64,000 bases of DNA from JAXLYE01 sp046351595. GTDB taxonomy: Bacteria; Myxococcota_A; Polyangia; Palsa-1104; JAEUJZ01. The stretch is taken from contig JAXLYE010000001.1 in NCBI GenBank assembly GCA_046351595.1, positions 310,001 through 374,000 of the forward strand, written 5' to 3'. Within the stretch, counting starts at the first letter, position 1; each line of letters opens with the position of its first letter. The translations under genes were made by a program, and so were the position numbers. Under the pieces are notes generated by a model. That model had not been told where the DNA came from and ran no database searches. It saw only the letters and a list, made by a program, of their open reading frames with translations. Below, piece after piece: positions 1 to 8,518 of the stretch.

Positions 1-268
1 GACGGCCCGCGGTGTGGGCAGCGTGATCCCACAGGGATCCCGAGCCGCGCTCCGCTGCGGACAGAGTCGCCGCACCCCGTGCGCGGACGGACCGCTCGCA
101 GCGCCCCTGCCGCTCGGTGCCGGTCTACGCGGAGCGATGCCAAACGGCGCGACGCCAAACGCAGCGATGCCTGTTGAGCTGGTGCTGCAAGCTGCCGGAA
201 TCAATCGCAGATCGCGCAGTCGGGCAATCTCCGTAGCAGGCAAGGGCTCGGCGAGTAGACTAGGAATC

Positions 269-823
269 ATGCAGACTAAGGTCTTCGGGGTGGCCTTGCT
301 CGCAGCCGCTGCCGTCACCGCACCGCGCGCCGTCCGCTGTGACTCGGGGCTGATCACGTCCAAGGACGGGCAGGTCTCGGCCGCTCGTCCCTCCGGGCTG
401 GGCTGGGAGTGCCTGCAGCAGGAGGCCGCGGAGCCGCTCTCGGTCACGCTGGTCAAGTGCCGCCGCACCGTCCAGGGCGAGTTCTTCTTCATGCTCGCCA
501 AGGTCTACGAGGTCCCGGCCGATCAGGTGCTGCCGCCGCACGATCTGGTCACCCGCGTCTACCCCAAGGACTACGCGAAGCTCTTCGATCGCCACACCGT
601 GCGCGCCACGTCGAAGGCCACGCACCAGAAGGCCAAGGGGTACGAGCTCCGCGTGGACGCGCACCACAAGGAGCGCGGCGACATCACCAAGGTCGAGCGC
701 GTGTTCACCAAGGGCCAGCACGTCTTCCTGCTGTCCGCCGAGGGCGCGCCCGCGCAGTTTACGACGCACAAGGCCGACATCGCGGCCTGGTTCAAGAGCG
801 CCCACTTCAAAGCGCTCGACTGA
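269..823 (+). CDS. small secreted protein of unknown function
   Basis: The protein has 184 residues. The frame is open from position 14, but the ATG at 269 is preferred because the translation then begins with a short basic/hydrophobic signal-like stretch (MQTKVFGVALLAAAAVTAP). The upstream extension looks non-coding. The mature part is rich in Lys and Asp and holds two Cys (CLQQEAAE, VKCRR). I recognise no family. A TAGACT -10-like hexamer lies just upstream (254-259). It stands between the window edge and a small membrane ORF, so no operon logic is available. Export is inferred only from the N-terminus. Confidence 0.65.
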   Translation: MQTKVFGVALLAAAAVTAPRAVRCDSGLITSKDGQVSAARPSGLGWECLQQEAAEPLSVTLVKCRRTVQGEFFFMLAKVYEVPADQVLPPHDLVTRVYPKDYAKLFDRHTVRATSKATHQKAKGYELRVDAHHKERGDITKVERVFTKGQHVFLLSAEGAPAQFTTHKADIAAWFKSAHFKALD

Positions 824-935
824 CGCCCGCGCGCAGCCGCCGGCGAGCGCGGCGAGCCGATGAGGAATCGGGTCTCGATATGCCGGCCTGCTCTCCGCGG
901 GCCTGCACCCGGACTCCACGCCGACGTCCGTCGCG

Positions 936-1220
936 GTGTTCGGCGAGCTCCCGCTCGGCCTGCCGCTGCGCCTGTTCGTCTTCCTGTTCTTCTCGCTCCT
1001 GTTCCTGCCGGTTCCCTTCGGATCGTGGCACGCGTTCCGGATCCTCTTCCGGGATGCCAGCGGCGGGTTCGGGAAGGCCCAGATCGTGCGTGCGATCCTC
1101 TCGACTCCGTCGGTGCACAGGGACCTGCGGCGCGCGCGCGCGATCGTCGTGGGGATCGGCCTTTTCTACCTCGCCCTGATGGCGGCCTGGATCTGGTACG
1201 CGGACTCGCGCGGGATCTAG
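936..1220 (+). CDS. small two-helix membrane protein
   Basis: This ORF encodes 94 residues with two hydrophobic helices, residues about 7-27 (LPLRLFVFLFFSLLFLPVPF) and about 68-88 (AIVVGIGLFYLALMAAWIWY). Between them is a basic loop with RILFRDASGG. The GTG at 936 is the first usable start; the frame runs open upstream from 864 without ATG or GTG, so the N-terminus may be misplaced or truncated. Its stop (1218-1220) overlaps the stop of the convergent recombinase. No family is recognised. Confidence 0.5.
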   Translation: MFGELPLGLPLRLFVFLFFSLLFLPVPFGSWHAFRILFRDASGGFGKAQIVRAILSTPSVHRDLRRARAIVVGIGLFYLALMAAWIWYADSRGI

Positions 1221-2410
1221 CGCGGCCTGCGCACGGAGGGACGACCGGGGCCCTGGCCGTCTCCCTGGTCGCCTACTTCCTCATCTTCCTCGGTTGGCCG
1301 CGCGTACGTGACGCGCTCCATCTCGCGGCCCAGGTACTCGGGCGCCAGGTGCGCGTAGAGCATCGTCATCTTCACGTCCTTGTGCCCGAGGATCTCCTGC
1401 AGCGCCAGGAGGTTCCCGCCCGCCATGACGAAGTGGCTGGCGAAGGTGTGGCGCAGCAGGTGCCAGGGGTGCCGCACCTTTCGCATCCCGAGCTCGCGCA
1501 GGAGCTCCGGCAGGCCGAGCATCGACGTCGGTCCGCCGACGCGCGACCGGCCCCTGCCGAGCGGCAGCACGGAGCCGTCCGGCGAGGGCGGGCACACCTT
1601 TTGCCACGCCCGCAGCGCCGGCACCAGCACCGACGGCAGGCGCAGGTGCCGCGCGCGCCCGCCCTTGGGACGGTCCCGGTAGCTGCGCGCCACGGTGAGC
1701 CGGAGCCGCGCAAGGTCGAGGTCCGTCCAGCGCAGCCCGAGGAGCTCGCCCTTGCGCAGGCCGGTGTGCGCGGCCAGGAGGATTCCGAGGTGCAGCATGC
1801 GGAACTCGATGCGCGCCGACGGAGCGCTGGCGCGTCGGTCCGCGGCCTCGAGCAGCGCCGCCACCTCTTCGCGCGACAGGAAGTCGAGAGCGCGCGCGGC
1901 CACCGGGCGCTCGACGCCGCGGCAGGGGTTGTTGCGGATCAGGCCCTCGCGCACGCCCCACGACAAGACGGCCGAGAGCCGCACCAGCGCCTGGCGCACC
2001 GTCCCCGGCGCGTGCGTCCGCAGGAGCGTGTCGCGGACCCGCGCGATGTCGCCCGGCACGAGCTCCTCGGCCAGGCGCTTCCCGACGAGCACGACGACCT
2101 TCTTGAGGCACGAGCGCGTCCCGTGCCGGTACGCCTCCAGGCTCTTGAGGCGCGGCCGGCTGTACTCGCAGAGGAAGCGCTCGACGAGCTGCGCAACCGT
2201 CAGGCGCGCGCGCACGGGCGCAGGGAGGCCGGGCTGCCCGCGGGCGATCCGCGCCTCGATCGCCAGCAGCAGCTTGCGCGCCTCGGCGTGGCGGGTCTGC
2301 CGGCTGGGGATGCAGCGCCGCCGCCCCGCCTCGTAGAAGCGGAGGTAGAAGCCGATGAACCGGCCGCCCTTGATCCGACGGAGCACCTCGCCCACTGCAC
2401 GCCCCCGCAC
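1217..2410 (-). CDS. tyrosine recombinase / phage-type integrase
   Basis: This site-specific recombinase has 397 residues from a GTG at 2410; the frame stays open to 2563. A SAM-like core-binding domain (about 65-160) precedes the catalytic domain. The family residues are visible: Arg219 (HTGLRKGE), Lys249 region (DRPKGGR), His317-x-x-Arg320 (HLLRHTF), His343 (LGHKDV) and nucleophile Tyr352 (MLYAHL). The set looks complete, so the enzyme is probably active. No excisionase, relaxase or phage genes lie beside it. Three 11-bp direct repeats sit 39-68 bp upstream of the chosen start and could be its own operator or att arm sites. GTG at 2395 or 2386 are alternative starts. Its stop overlaps that of the gene at 936. 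Confidence 0.88.
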   Translation of the reverse strand: MRGRAVGEVLRRIKGGRFIGFYLRFYEAGRRRCIPSRQTRHAEARKLLLAIEARIARGQPGLPAPVRARLTVAQLVERFLCEYSRPRLKSLEAYRHGTRSCLKKVVVLVGKRLAEELVPGDIARVRDTLLRTHAPGTVRQALVRLSAVLSWGVREGLIRNNPCRGVERPVAARALDFLSREEVAALLEAADRRASAPSARIEFRMLHLGILLAAHTGLRKGELLGLRWTDLDLARLRLTVARSYRDRPKGGRARHLRLPSVLVPALRAWQKVCPPSPDGSVLPLGRGRSRVGGPTSMLGLPELLRELGMRKVRHPWHLLRHTFASHFVMAGGNLLALQEILGHKDVKMTMLYAHLAPEYLGREMERVTYARPTEEDEEVGDQGDGQGPGRPSVRRPR

Positions 2411-2448
2411 GGATCGTATCTCGGGTCCGGCGGGCGCGGGCAGCGGTT

Positions 2449-2478
2449 TGTGATCCCGCTGTGATCCCGCTGTGATCC
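2449..2478. repeat. 11-bp direct repeats upstream of the recombinase
   Basis: The unit TGTGATCCCGC occurs at 2449 and 2460, with a partial third copy at 2471 (TGTGATCC). The array lies in the recombinase leader. A degenerate 18-bp relative (TGATCCC-N5-GATCCC, 15 of 18 identical) is seen at 24-41. The spacing of about one helical turn suits cooperative binding by a recombinase or regulator. That role is inferred. Confidence 0.6.
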
Positions 2479-2563
2479 TACGACCGGAGCCGGGCGCTCG
2501 TCGGAGACGCTGCAAGCCCGCGGACCCCGCGGCGCACCCGCCGGCGCAAGCGCCCAAGATCAC

Positions 2564-3349
2564 TCAGGCCTTGGTCCGCTCGCCTCTGTACCAGAGGAAC
2601 TCCGGGTGGTCGTAGTCCGCGAGCTCCTCGCGCGCGCAGGGGAAGGTGACCGCGCTCTTTTTGCCGTAGACGCGGCGCGCGCGCTGCGCCGGCTCGACGA
2701 ACCAGTGCAACAGGTACGGGTCGCGCGGCGCCGGCAGCGTGAGCGGCCCCGGCTCCGACGCACCCGGAGGCAGGCACCACGCCACCGTGACCGCGGCCCG
2801 GTACTCGAGCTGCAGCGCCGGGTCGGAGGCCGAGAGCTGCCCGCGCGCCAGCGCCCGGCGGACGTAGTCCGTGGTCGGCCGCACCTCGGGGTCCGACGGC
2901 CAGTCGAGGCGCAGGTCGCGGCCGTACCGGACCTCGCGCGCGGCGAGCCGCTCGACGCGGGTGAGCGGACCCGCCGGCGTCAGGGTATGCGGCGCATCGT
3001 GCTGCGTGCTGGCGAAGGCGTAGCGCAGCTGCTGCTGCACTGCGGCCTGCAGCGCCCCGTCGGACAGCAGCCCGGACCGGGGCGCCGGATCGAGCAGCCC
3101 TCGGTGCAGCTGTAGCTCGCCGCGGAGCTCGACCTCGACGTGGCGCACGCGGCCCCGGCACACCGCCAGCGGGAACGGCTCGGTCGCCGCGATCGCGAAG
3201 GCTGCCGGCGGCGAGGGCGGCTCCCGTCGCTGCAGCCCGCGCCCGAGGACAAAAGTTAGCGCCACGAGCAGGAGGCCGCCCAGGCCGAGCCCCACGGCCC
3301 GCCGCGGGTCCACGCTTTGGCCGGAGCGACGCGGGCGCGGCGCGCGCAT
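2564..3349 (-). CDS. membrane-anchored protein of unknown function
   Basis: The protein has 261 residues. A basic N-terminus (MRAPRPRRSGQ) leads into one membrane helix at about 21-41 (GLGLGGLLLVALTFVLGRG). The remainder is a soluble domain, presumably outside the membrane, with motifs such as CRGRVRHVEVELRGEL and DYDHPEFLWYRGE. The ATG directly follows the TAG of the acyl-CoA-dehydrogenase-like gene (TAGATG), so the two are probably co-transcribed and coupled. No family is recognised. Confidence 0.7.
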   Translation of the reverse strand: MRAPRPRRSGQSVDPRRAVGLGLGGLLLVALTFVLGRGLQRREPPSPPAAFAIAATEPFPLAVCRGRVRHVEVELRGELQLHRGLLDPAPRSGLLSDGALQAAVQQQLRYAFASTQHDAPHTLTPAGPLTRVERLAAREVRYGRDLRLDWPSDPEVRPTTDYVRRALARGQLSASDPALQLEYRAAVTVAWCLPPGASEPGPLTLPAPRDPYLLHWFVEPAQRARRVYGKKSAVTFPCAREELADYDHPEFLWYRGERTKA

Positions 3350-4648
3350 CTACAGCGACTTGGGCGCCGCGACCGCGCCCGGATCCAGTGCGGGCGCCCG
3401 GCTCGACGCCGACGACCAGCGCGCCGACAGGTCACGGAACACCGAGATCTTCATCAGCTCCTTGGTGCCGCCGAGCATCTTGAACGCCAAGAGGTCGCGG
3501 TGCGCCTTCTGCGCCACCGACGCGCGCTGGTAGCCGGCGTAGCCGAGCAGCTCGTACGCGGTGGTCGCGGCCACCAGGCTGTCCTCGACCGCGGTCAGCT
3601 TCAGCACGCCGAGCAGCGGGCTCGCCGCCTCGAGCGCCGCTTCGAGCGGCGTGGGCGCGGGCGCCGGGGTCCGTACGTCCGCCTCGGACAGCGCGATCTG
3701 GTCCGTCGCCAGCGCCTGGCGGATCGACTGCTCGGCGAGCAGCCACAGGCCCTCGATGCGGCGCGCCAGCGCGTACAGCAGCACCAGCTTCTCCTGCACG
3801 TACTGGTGCTGCGTGAAGGCGCTGTCGCGGCCCTCGCGCTCGCCCAGGTGCTGCGCGCAGGCGTCGACCAGCCCGTCGACGAGGCCGAGCAGCAGCGCGC
3901 CGATCAGCAGCCGCTCCAGGTGGAAGCACAGCCGCAGGATGCGCGGGCCGCTGCCGTCGGGACCGAGCTGCGCCTCGGCCGAGCACACCGGCAGCCCGGT
4001 CCCGGCCCCGTCTGCGTCTGGTGTCCGCAGCGACCCGGTCAGCCCGGTGCGGAACCCGGCCAGCTCGGTAACGTGCGACTCCTGCACCAGCGGCGGCGTC
4101 GCCGGCAGCACGAAGACCTCGAGCCGCGGCTCGGATGCCGCGCCCGGCGCGTACTTCCACGCCGAGACGATCGCCACGTCGGCGGCGCTCAGGTTCGAGG
4201 CGCCGCTCTTGTGCAGGGTCAGCCGCTGCTCGCCCGACGCCGCCGCGACGAGGCTCGAGCGCATGCCGCGCAGCCGCGTGCCGGCCTCGGGCTCGGAGTT
4301 GCACACCGCCAGGATCGAGCCGCCCGCCGTCGCCTCCTCCACATATCGAATACGCTGCTCCGGGCTGCCGAAGGTCTGCAGCAGGCACGTGCCGATCCAC
4401 TGCGCCGCCGCCGACAGCCCGAGCGGCGCGTCGAGACCGCCGTGCCCGAGCCCGGCCAGCGCCTGCGCCGCCTCGAGCACCTGCGGCGCGCCGTCCCGCG
4501 CCAGCCCGAAGAAGCCGGTCCCGGCGAGGCGCAGCCACAGCCCGCGGTCGAAGCGCGCCTCCTCATCCCGGGCGAGCAGCGAGGGCCGGACGTGCGCATG
4601 ACCGAACGCGTAGAGCGCCTCGCGGGTGGCGCTGCGCAGGCTTGCCAT
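3350..4648 (-). CDS. acyl-CoA dehydrogenase-like flavoprotein
   Basis: This protein has 432 residues from the ATG at 4648; sequence upstream in the same frame looks non-coding. Weak but ordered acyl-CoA dehydrogenase features are present: an N-terminal helical part ending in LWLRLAGTGFFGL, a beta-domain motif CNSEPEAGTRL resembling the family's TEP-x-AGSD stretch, and a C-terminal ELLGYAGYQRAS segment like the family's last catalytic-domain helices. The catalytic base cannot be assigned with confidence, so it may be a diverged or non-canonical member. It leads a two-gene unit with the membrane protein ending at 2564. It differs clearly from the two typical enzymes at 24525 and 25695. Confidence 0.75.
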   Translation of the reverse strand: MASLRSATREALYAFGHAHVRPSLLARDEEARFDRGLWLRLAGTGFFGLARDGAPQVLEAAQALAGLGHGGLDAPLGLSAAAQWIGTCLLQTFGSPEQRIRYVEEATAGGSILAVCNSEPEAGTRLRGMRSSLVAAASGEQRLTLHKSGASNLSAADVAIVSAWKYAPGAASEPRLEVFVLPATPPLVQESHVTELAGFRTGLTGSLRTPDADGAGTGLPVCSAEAQLGPDGSGPRILRLCFHLERLLIGALLLGLVDGLVDACAQHLGEREGRDSAFTQHQYVQEKLVLLYALARRIEGLWLLAEQSIRQALATDQIALSEADVRTPAPAPTPLEAALEAASPLLGVLKLTAVEDSLVAATTAYELLGYAGYQRASVAQKAHRDLLAFKMLGGTKELMKISVFRDLSARWSSASSRAPALDPGAVAAPKSL

Positions 4649-4823
4649 CAGGCCGCATCGTACCACGCCGCCGCCGGGCCCTTGTCGCGTGGGCCGGGCG
4701 GCGTATGCTGCAGGGGCACGGCCACAAACCCCGGCCGCCGCGGCGGTATTCGTCACGGCGACGGCGGCGCCGGAACACCCACCGGTTCGCCGCCGCCCGG
4801 TTTGGGCCACAATCTGAGGACGC

Positions 4824-5744
4824 ATGAGACACCGACTGCTGCGAGCGCTGTTGTTGACCGGCTGGATGCTGGGCGGGCCGCCGCTGGGGACCTTTGGCGG
4901 GTCGCTGGGCCTTGGCACGGCGCGCGCCGAAACCCCGTGGCTGGGCGTCGAGATCGAGAAGACCCCGGACAAGTCCGGTGCGCGCATCACCGACATCCTG
5001 CCCGAGTCGCCGCTGTTGCAGCGCGGGACCGCGGGCGGCGCGATCAGGCGCGGCGACACCATCACCGCCGTCGACGGCGCGCTGGTTCAGACGCCGGCCG
5101 AGCTGGTCTCGCAGGTGCAGAAGCTGCAGGTCGGCCAGAAGGTCGCGCTCGGGCTGCGCAACGAGCACGGCATGGAGCGCGAGGTCACGGTGACGCTGAC
5201 GCGCCGCATGACCACCGACGAGCTGCAGGGCCGCCTCGTCGACAAGCCGGCGCCCGAGATCAGCGCCACGGGGGTGCTGGGCGCGCCGCTGCCGTTCGAC
5301 AAGGGCGGCAAGGGCGGGCTGCTCTCGGGCCTGCGCGGCAAGCCGGTGCTGCTCGACTTCTTCGCGACCTGGTGCGGGCCGTGCATCCAGTCGGTGCCGC
5401 ACCTGTCCGAGCTGCAGCGCCGCCACCCCGGCCTGCGGGTAGTCGGCCTGTCCGACGAGGAGCCGGACCTCATCCGCAGCGTCATGCAGCCGCTCACGCC
5501 GGGCTACACCATCGCCCGCGACGCCGAGCACGCCGCCAACCGCGCCTATCGCATCGTCTCGTTCCCGACGCTGGTGCTGATCGACTCGGCGGGCGTGGTG
5601 CGGGCCGTCTCGCGCGGCAACCTGCCCGAGATGCAGCAGGCGATCACCGCGCTGCTCGGCGAGGAGAAGGGCGGCAAGTCGGGCGGCCACGGCAACACCG
5701 CCGGGCGACGGGGACCGCAGGGAGCGCCCCAGGGCCTGCCATGA
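4824..5744 (+). CDS. PDZ plus TlpA-like thioredoxin-fold exported protein
   Basis: The protein has 306 residues and a signal peptide ending near ARA-E (35-36). A PDZ domain spans about 38-128 (WLGVEIEK, ILPESPLL, IRRGDTITAVDG). A TlpA/ResA-like thioredoxin domain follows at about 145-285, with the redox motif WCGPC at 183-187 and the cis-Pro loop SFPTL at 246-250. The family context suggests an extracytoplasmic thiol-disulfide oxidoreductase, with the PDZ domain choosing the partner. The tail is Gly/Gln-rich and low in complexity. The stop overlaps the start of the VWA gene in an ATGA, which implies translational coupling. Confidence 0.88.
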   Translation: MRHRLLRALLLTGWMLGGPPLGTFGGSLGLGTARAETPWLGVEIEKTPDKSGARITDILPESPLLQRGTAGGAIRRGDTITAVDGALVQTPAELVSQVQKLQVGQKVALGLRNEHGMEREVTVTLTRRMTTDELQGRLVDKPAPEISATGVLGAPLPFDKGGKGGLLSGLRGKPVLLDFFATWCGPCIQSVPHLSELQRRHPGLRVVGLSDEEPDLIRSVMQPLTPGYTIARDAEHAANRAYRIVSFPTLVLIDSAGVVRAVSRGNLPEMQQAITALLGEEKGGKSGGHGNTAGRRGPQGAPQGLP

Positions 5745-7147
5745 TCGATCGCCTGCGCGAGTTCGTCGCGCTCCTGCGCAAGAACGGCGTGCGGACCTCG
5801 ACGGCCGAGCTGCTCGACGCCGCGCGCGCGCTCGAGGTCGTGGGCCTGGACGATCCGCTGGCGGTGCGCGGCGCGCTTGCGGCGACGCTGATCAAGCGCT
5901 CCGAGGACGAGGCGCCCTTCGGCGACCTGTTCGACCTGTTCTTCTTCCGCCCCGGCCAGTTCATGAAGGAGCGCGAGGACGCGCCGCTCCTGCGCGCGCT
6001 GCGCCAGCAGGGCCTCGACGAGGACGAGCTGGAGCACGTGCTGGCGCTGCTCGCCGACGAGGCGGCGCGGCTCGATCCGACGGCGCGCATGGCGCTCGGC
6101 ATGCAGCGCGGCGGCCTCGAGGCGCTCTTGCGCCTGGCCGGGCTGCAGGTCGACTTCGCGCGCCTCCAGAGCCCGCTGCAGATCGGCTTCTTCACGCAGC
6201 AGGTGCTCGAGCAGCTGCGGTTCCGGCAGGCCGACGCCGAGCTGCGCGGCCTGGGGCAGCGCCTCGCGCGCGCGATGCCGCCCGAGCGCGCCGCCGAGAT
6301 CATGCGCCTTGTCGAGGACAACCTGGGCCGGCTGCGCGCCTCGGTGCGCGACTACGTGAAGACCGAGTTCGAGAAGCGCAACGTGCGCTACACCGAGCAG
6401 ATGCGGCGCGAGCTCTTGGCCTACAAGCCCTTCGGCACGATGTCGCAGGAGGAGCTCATGCAGCTGCGCCGCGAGGTCGAGCGCCTGGCCCGCAAGCTGC
6501 GCACCACGGCGTCGCTGCGGCCCAAGCTCAAGCGGCACGGCCGGCTCGACGTGCGGCGCACGCTGCGGGCGGCGCTGTCGACCGGCGGCGTGCCGATGAA
6601 GCTGAAGCTGCGGCGGCGCCGCGTCGAGAAGCCGCGCCTCGTCATCCTCTGCGACATCTCGGACTCGGTGCGCAACGTCTCGCGCTTCATGCTGCAGCTG
6701 GCGTACACGCTGCAGGAGATGTTCTCGAAGGTGCGCTCGTTCGTGTTCGTCTCGGATCTGGGCGAGGCGACGGACCTGTTCTCGCGCTACGAGCTGCAGG
6801 AGGCCATCGAGCGCGCGCTCTCGGGCGACGTCATCAACGTCTTCGCCAACAGCAACTACGGCCGCGCGCTGCGCCAGTTCGTCGACAAGAACCTCGAGGC
6901 GGTCACCAGCCGCACCACCGTCATCGTCATCGGCGACGGCAGATCGAACTACTTCCCGCCCGAGGCGTGGGCGCTGGCGCGGATGCGGGCGCGGGCGCGG
7001 CACGTGCTGTGGCTCAACCCCGAGCAGCCCTCGTCCTGGGCGTTCGGCGACTCGGCGATGCGCGACTACCAGCCGCACACCTCGCGTATCGACGTCGTGC
7101 ACAACCTGGCGTCGCTGCAGAAGGTCATCGACGCGATCGTGCTGTAG
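5741..7147 (+). CDS. CoxE-like VWA domain protein
   Basis: The protein has 468 residues starting in the ATGA overlap with the upstream thioredoxin-like gene. The N-terminal half is helical and charged. The C-terminal third is a von Willebrand A domain with a metal-binding MIDAS site DISDS at 305-309 and later VIGDGRSNY. It matches the CoxE/YehP type of VWA protein, which usually works with a MoxR-type AAA+ ATPase in assembling or activating another protein. No AAA+ partner is adjacent (the window's MoxR is at 57421) and no CO dehydrogenase genes are present, so the target is unknown. Confidence 0.85.
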   Translation: MIDRLREFVALLRKNGVRTSTAELLDAARALEVVGLDDPLAVRGALAATLIKRSEDEAPFGDLFDLFFFRPGQFMKEREDAPLLRALRQQGLDEDELEHVLALLADEAARLDPTARMALGMQRGGLEALLRLAGLQVDFARLQSPLQIGFFTQQVLEQLRFRQADAELRGLGQRLARAMPPERAAEIMRLVEDNLGRLRASVRDYVKTEFEKRNVRYTEQMRRELLAYKPFGTMSQEELMQLRREVERLARKLRTTASLRPKLKRHGRLDVRRTLRAALSTGGVPMKLKLRRRRVEKPRLVILCDISDSVRNVSRFMLQLAYTLQEMFSKVRSFVFVSDLGEATDLFSRYELQEAIERALSGDVINVFANSNYGRALRQFVDKNLEAVTSRTTVIVIGDGRSNYFPPEAWALARMRARARHVLWLNPEQPSSWAFGDSAMRDYQPHTSRIDVVHNLASLQKVIDAIVL

Positions 7148-7167
7148 CAGCGCAGGCCGCGCCCGGC

Positions 7168-7959
7168 TCAGGCCAGGTCGGCCAGCGGCGGCGCGAAGCT
7201 GAAGGGCGGCCACGGGCCGCGCGCCTCCAGCGACAGCCCGAGCTCGAGCAGCGGCCCCTCGAGCTCCTCGAGCCGCTGCATCAGCGCGGAGAGCTGCGCG
7301 CGCGTCAGCAGCAGCGCCCAGCGCACTACCACCTCGGCCACCTCGGCCGCCGCGCCCGCCCCGGCCGTCGCGTGCGGCGCCACCGGCAGGATCTGGCGGC
7401 GGCAGGCGAGCCCGTCGAGCCAGCGGGCCAGCGCGGCCGCCTCCTCGTGCGCGGCCGCCCGCGCCGTCGCCCGGCCGGCCGCCCCCGCGGCATCGACCTC
7501 GAGCACGCCGGTCAGCACCCACTCCTCGCGCCCGGCCGCCTCGTCGAGGAAGGCGTCGATCGCGGCGTGCTCGCGGTCGATCGCGGCGGCGAGCCGCTCC
7601 GCCGTCGCGAACACCCGACCGAAGCGCAGCGGCAGCACCGCGCCCGTCACCATGAGCTGCTCGAGGATCTCTTGGTGGCGGATGGCGCGCGGGCCGAGCC
7701 AGCCCAGCTCCGCGCGGTTGGTCGCGCCGGCGGCCGCGCTCCACTCGGCGAGCGACACCCGGCACACGACGGCCAGCAGCCCGCGCAGCGGCAGCGCCTC
7801 GATCGGCTCGCCGCCGGCGAAGCTGCCCAGCGTCGCGACCTCGGGCGCGCGCTCGGCACGGACCAGGCCGAAGACATAGAGGCCGGAGGCAGGCAGGCCG
7901 CTGGCAGGCAGGCCGCTCTCGGGCGGCGACGGGCGCGGATCGGGCTGGGCGGGCGGCAT
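7168..7959 (-). CDS. GvpL/GvpF-family protein (solitary)
   Basis: The protein has 263 residues, the usual size for gas-vesicle accessory proteins GvpF/GvpL. Family hallmarks are present: YVFGLVRA near the start, ALLAVVCRV-like beta strand, IRHQEILEQLM, VLPLRFGRVF, and the C-terminal GPWPPFSFAPPLA. The start at 7959 gives MPPAQPDP; further upstream the frame is repetitive. A 15-bp unit is duplicated exactly (7888-7902, 7903-7917) and encodes LPASG twice. No gvpA, gvpN or other gas-vesicle gene is in the window, so a gas-vesicle role is uncertain. The family fold assignment is firm. Confidence 0.85.
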   Translation of the reverse strand: MPPAQPDPRPSPPESGLPASGLPASGLYVFGLVRAERAPEVATLGSFAGGEPIEALPLRGLLAVVCRVSLAEWSAAAGATNRAELGWLGPRAIRHQEILEQLMVTGAVLPLRFGRVFATAERLAAAIDREHAAIDAFLDEAAGREEWVLTGVLEVDAAGAAGRATARAAAHEEAAALARWLDGLACRRQILPVAPHATAGAGAAAEVAEVVVRWALLLTRAQLSALMQRLEELEGPLLELGLSLEARGPWPPFSFAPPLADLA

Positions 7960-8010
7960 GGCGGGTCGTCGCGCCCACGGTAGCCGGCTGCGGGCCCGGT
8001 CGGCAATGCG

Positions 8011-8060
8011 CTCGGCGCGCTCGCCAGTCGCTCGGCGCGAGCGCCAGTCGCTCGGCGCGC
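8011..8060. repeat. 20-bp tandem repeat
   Basis: Two and a half imperfect copies of a 20-bp unit (CTCGGCGCG, then two variable bases, then CGCCAGTCG) start at 8011, 8031 and 8051. They lie between the solitary GvpF/L gene and the truncated ORF at 8111. No function is evident; slipped-strand expansion is the likely origin. Confidence 0.55.
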
Positions 8061-8110
8061 GGCCGGGGCTCGCCGGGGTTCCGATACACTCATACCCAGG
8101 GGGTAGGCGC

Positions 8111-8518
8111 ATGGCAGCGGCACGACGAGCGATCACACGGCTCCTGATCCTGGGCGCGGCCTCTTTCGGGCTCGCCCGGCTGGCGACCGCGCAGCCCGCA
8201 CCCCCGCAGCCGGTCGCGGTCCCGGCGCCGGTGCTGCTCGAGCAGCGCACCCCCGTCGCGCGCGGCAGTCGCCCGGTTCCCCCGCCGCGGACTTGGGCGC
8301 GGGCCTACCGCCGCAGCGCGGCCCAGACCCTGTGCGGCGAGTGCTGGTGGACGCGGACCATGCGCACCCAGAGCAGCGTCATGTGCTCCAGGTGCAGCGC
8401 CTGCTCCAGGCCGCCGACGTCGAGCGGCTCCCAGCCGAGCTGCGCGATCAGCTCGCCGACGGTGTGCTTGGCCGCGGCGTCGCGGCCGCAGTACATCATC
8501 ACGGGCTTTACGTTGTAG
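8111..8518 (+). pseudogene. truncated secreted-protein remnant
   Basis: An ATG at 8111, preceded by GGGGGTAGG, begins a convincing signal-peptide-like sequence (ITRLLILGAASFGLARLATAQ) followed by a Pro/Val-rich stretch. After about 8300 the frame runs antisense through the 3' part of the reductase gene (8305-8940), and its translation becomes Ser/Cys/Arg-rich and implausible. I read this as the 5' remnant of an exported-protein gene whose body has been lost. A short translated peptide cannot be excluded. Confidence 0.35.

Noticed and set aside
5741..7147. Part of a CO dehydrogenase (cox) maturation cluster
   Set aside because: Only the VWA domain resembles CoxE; no coxL, coxM, coxS or coxD-like gene is nearby.
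8111..8518. A functional 136-residue secreted protein
   Set aside because: Only the first 60 residues look real; the remainder is antisense to the well-supported reductase gene.
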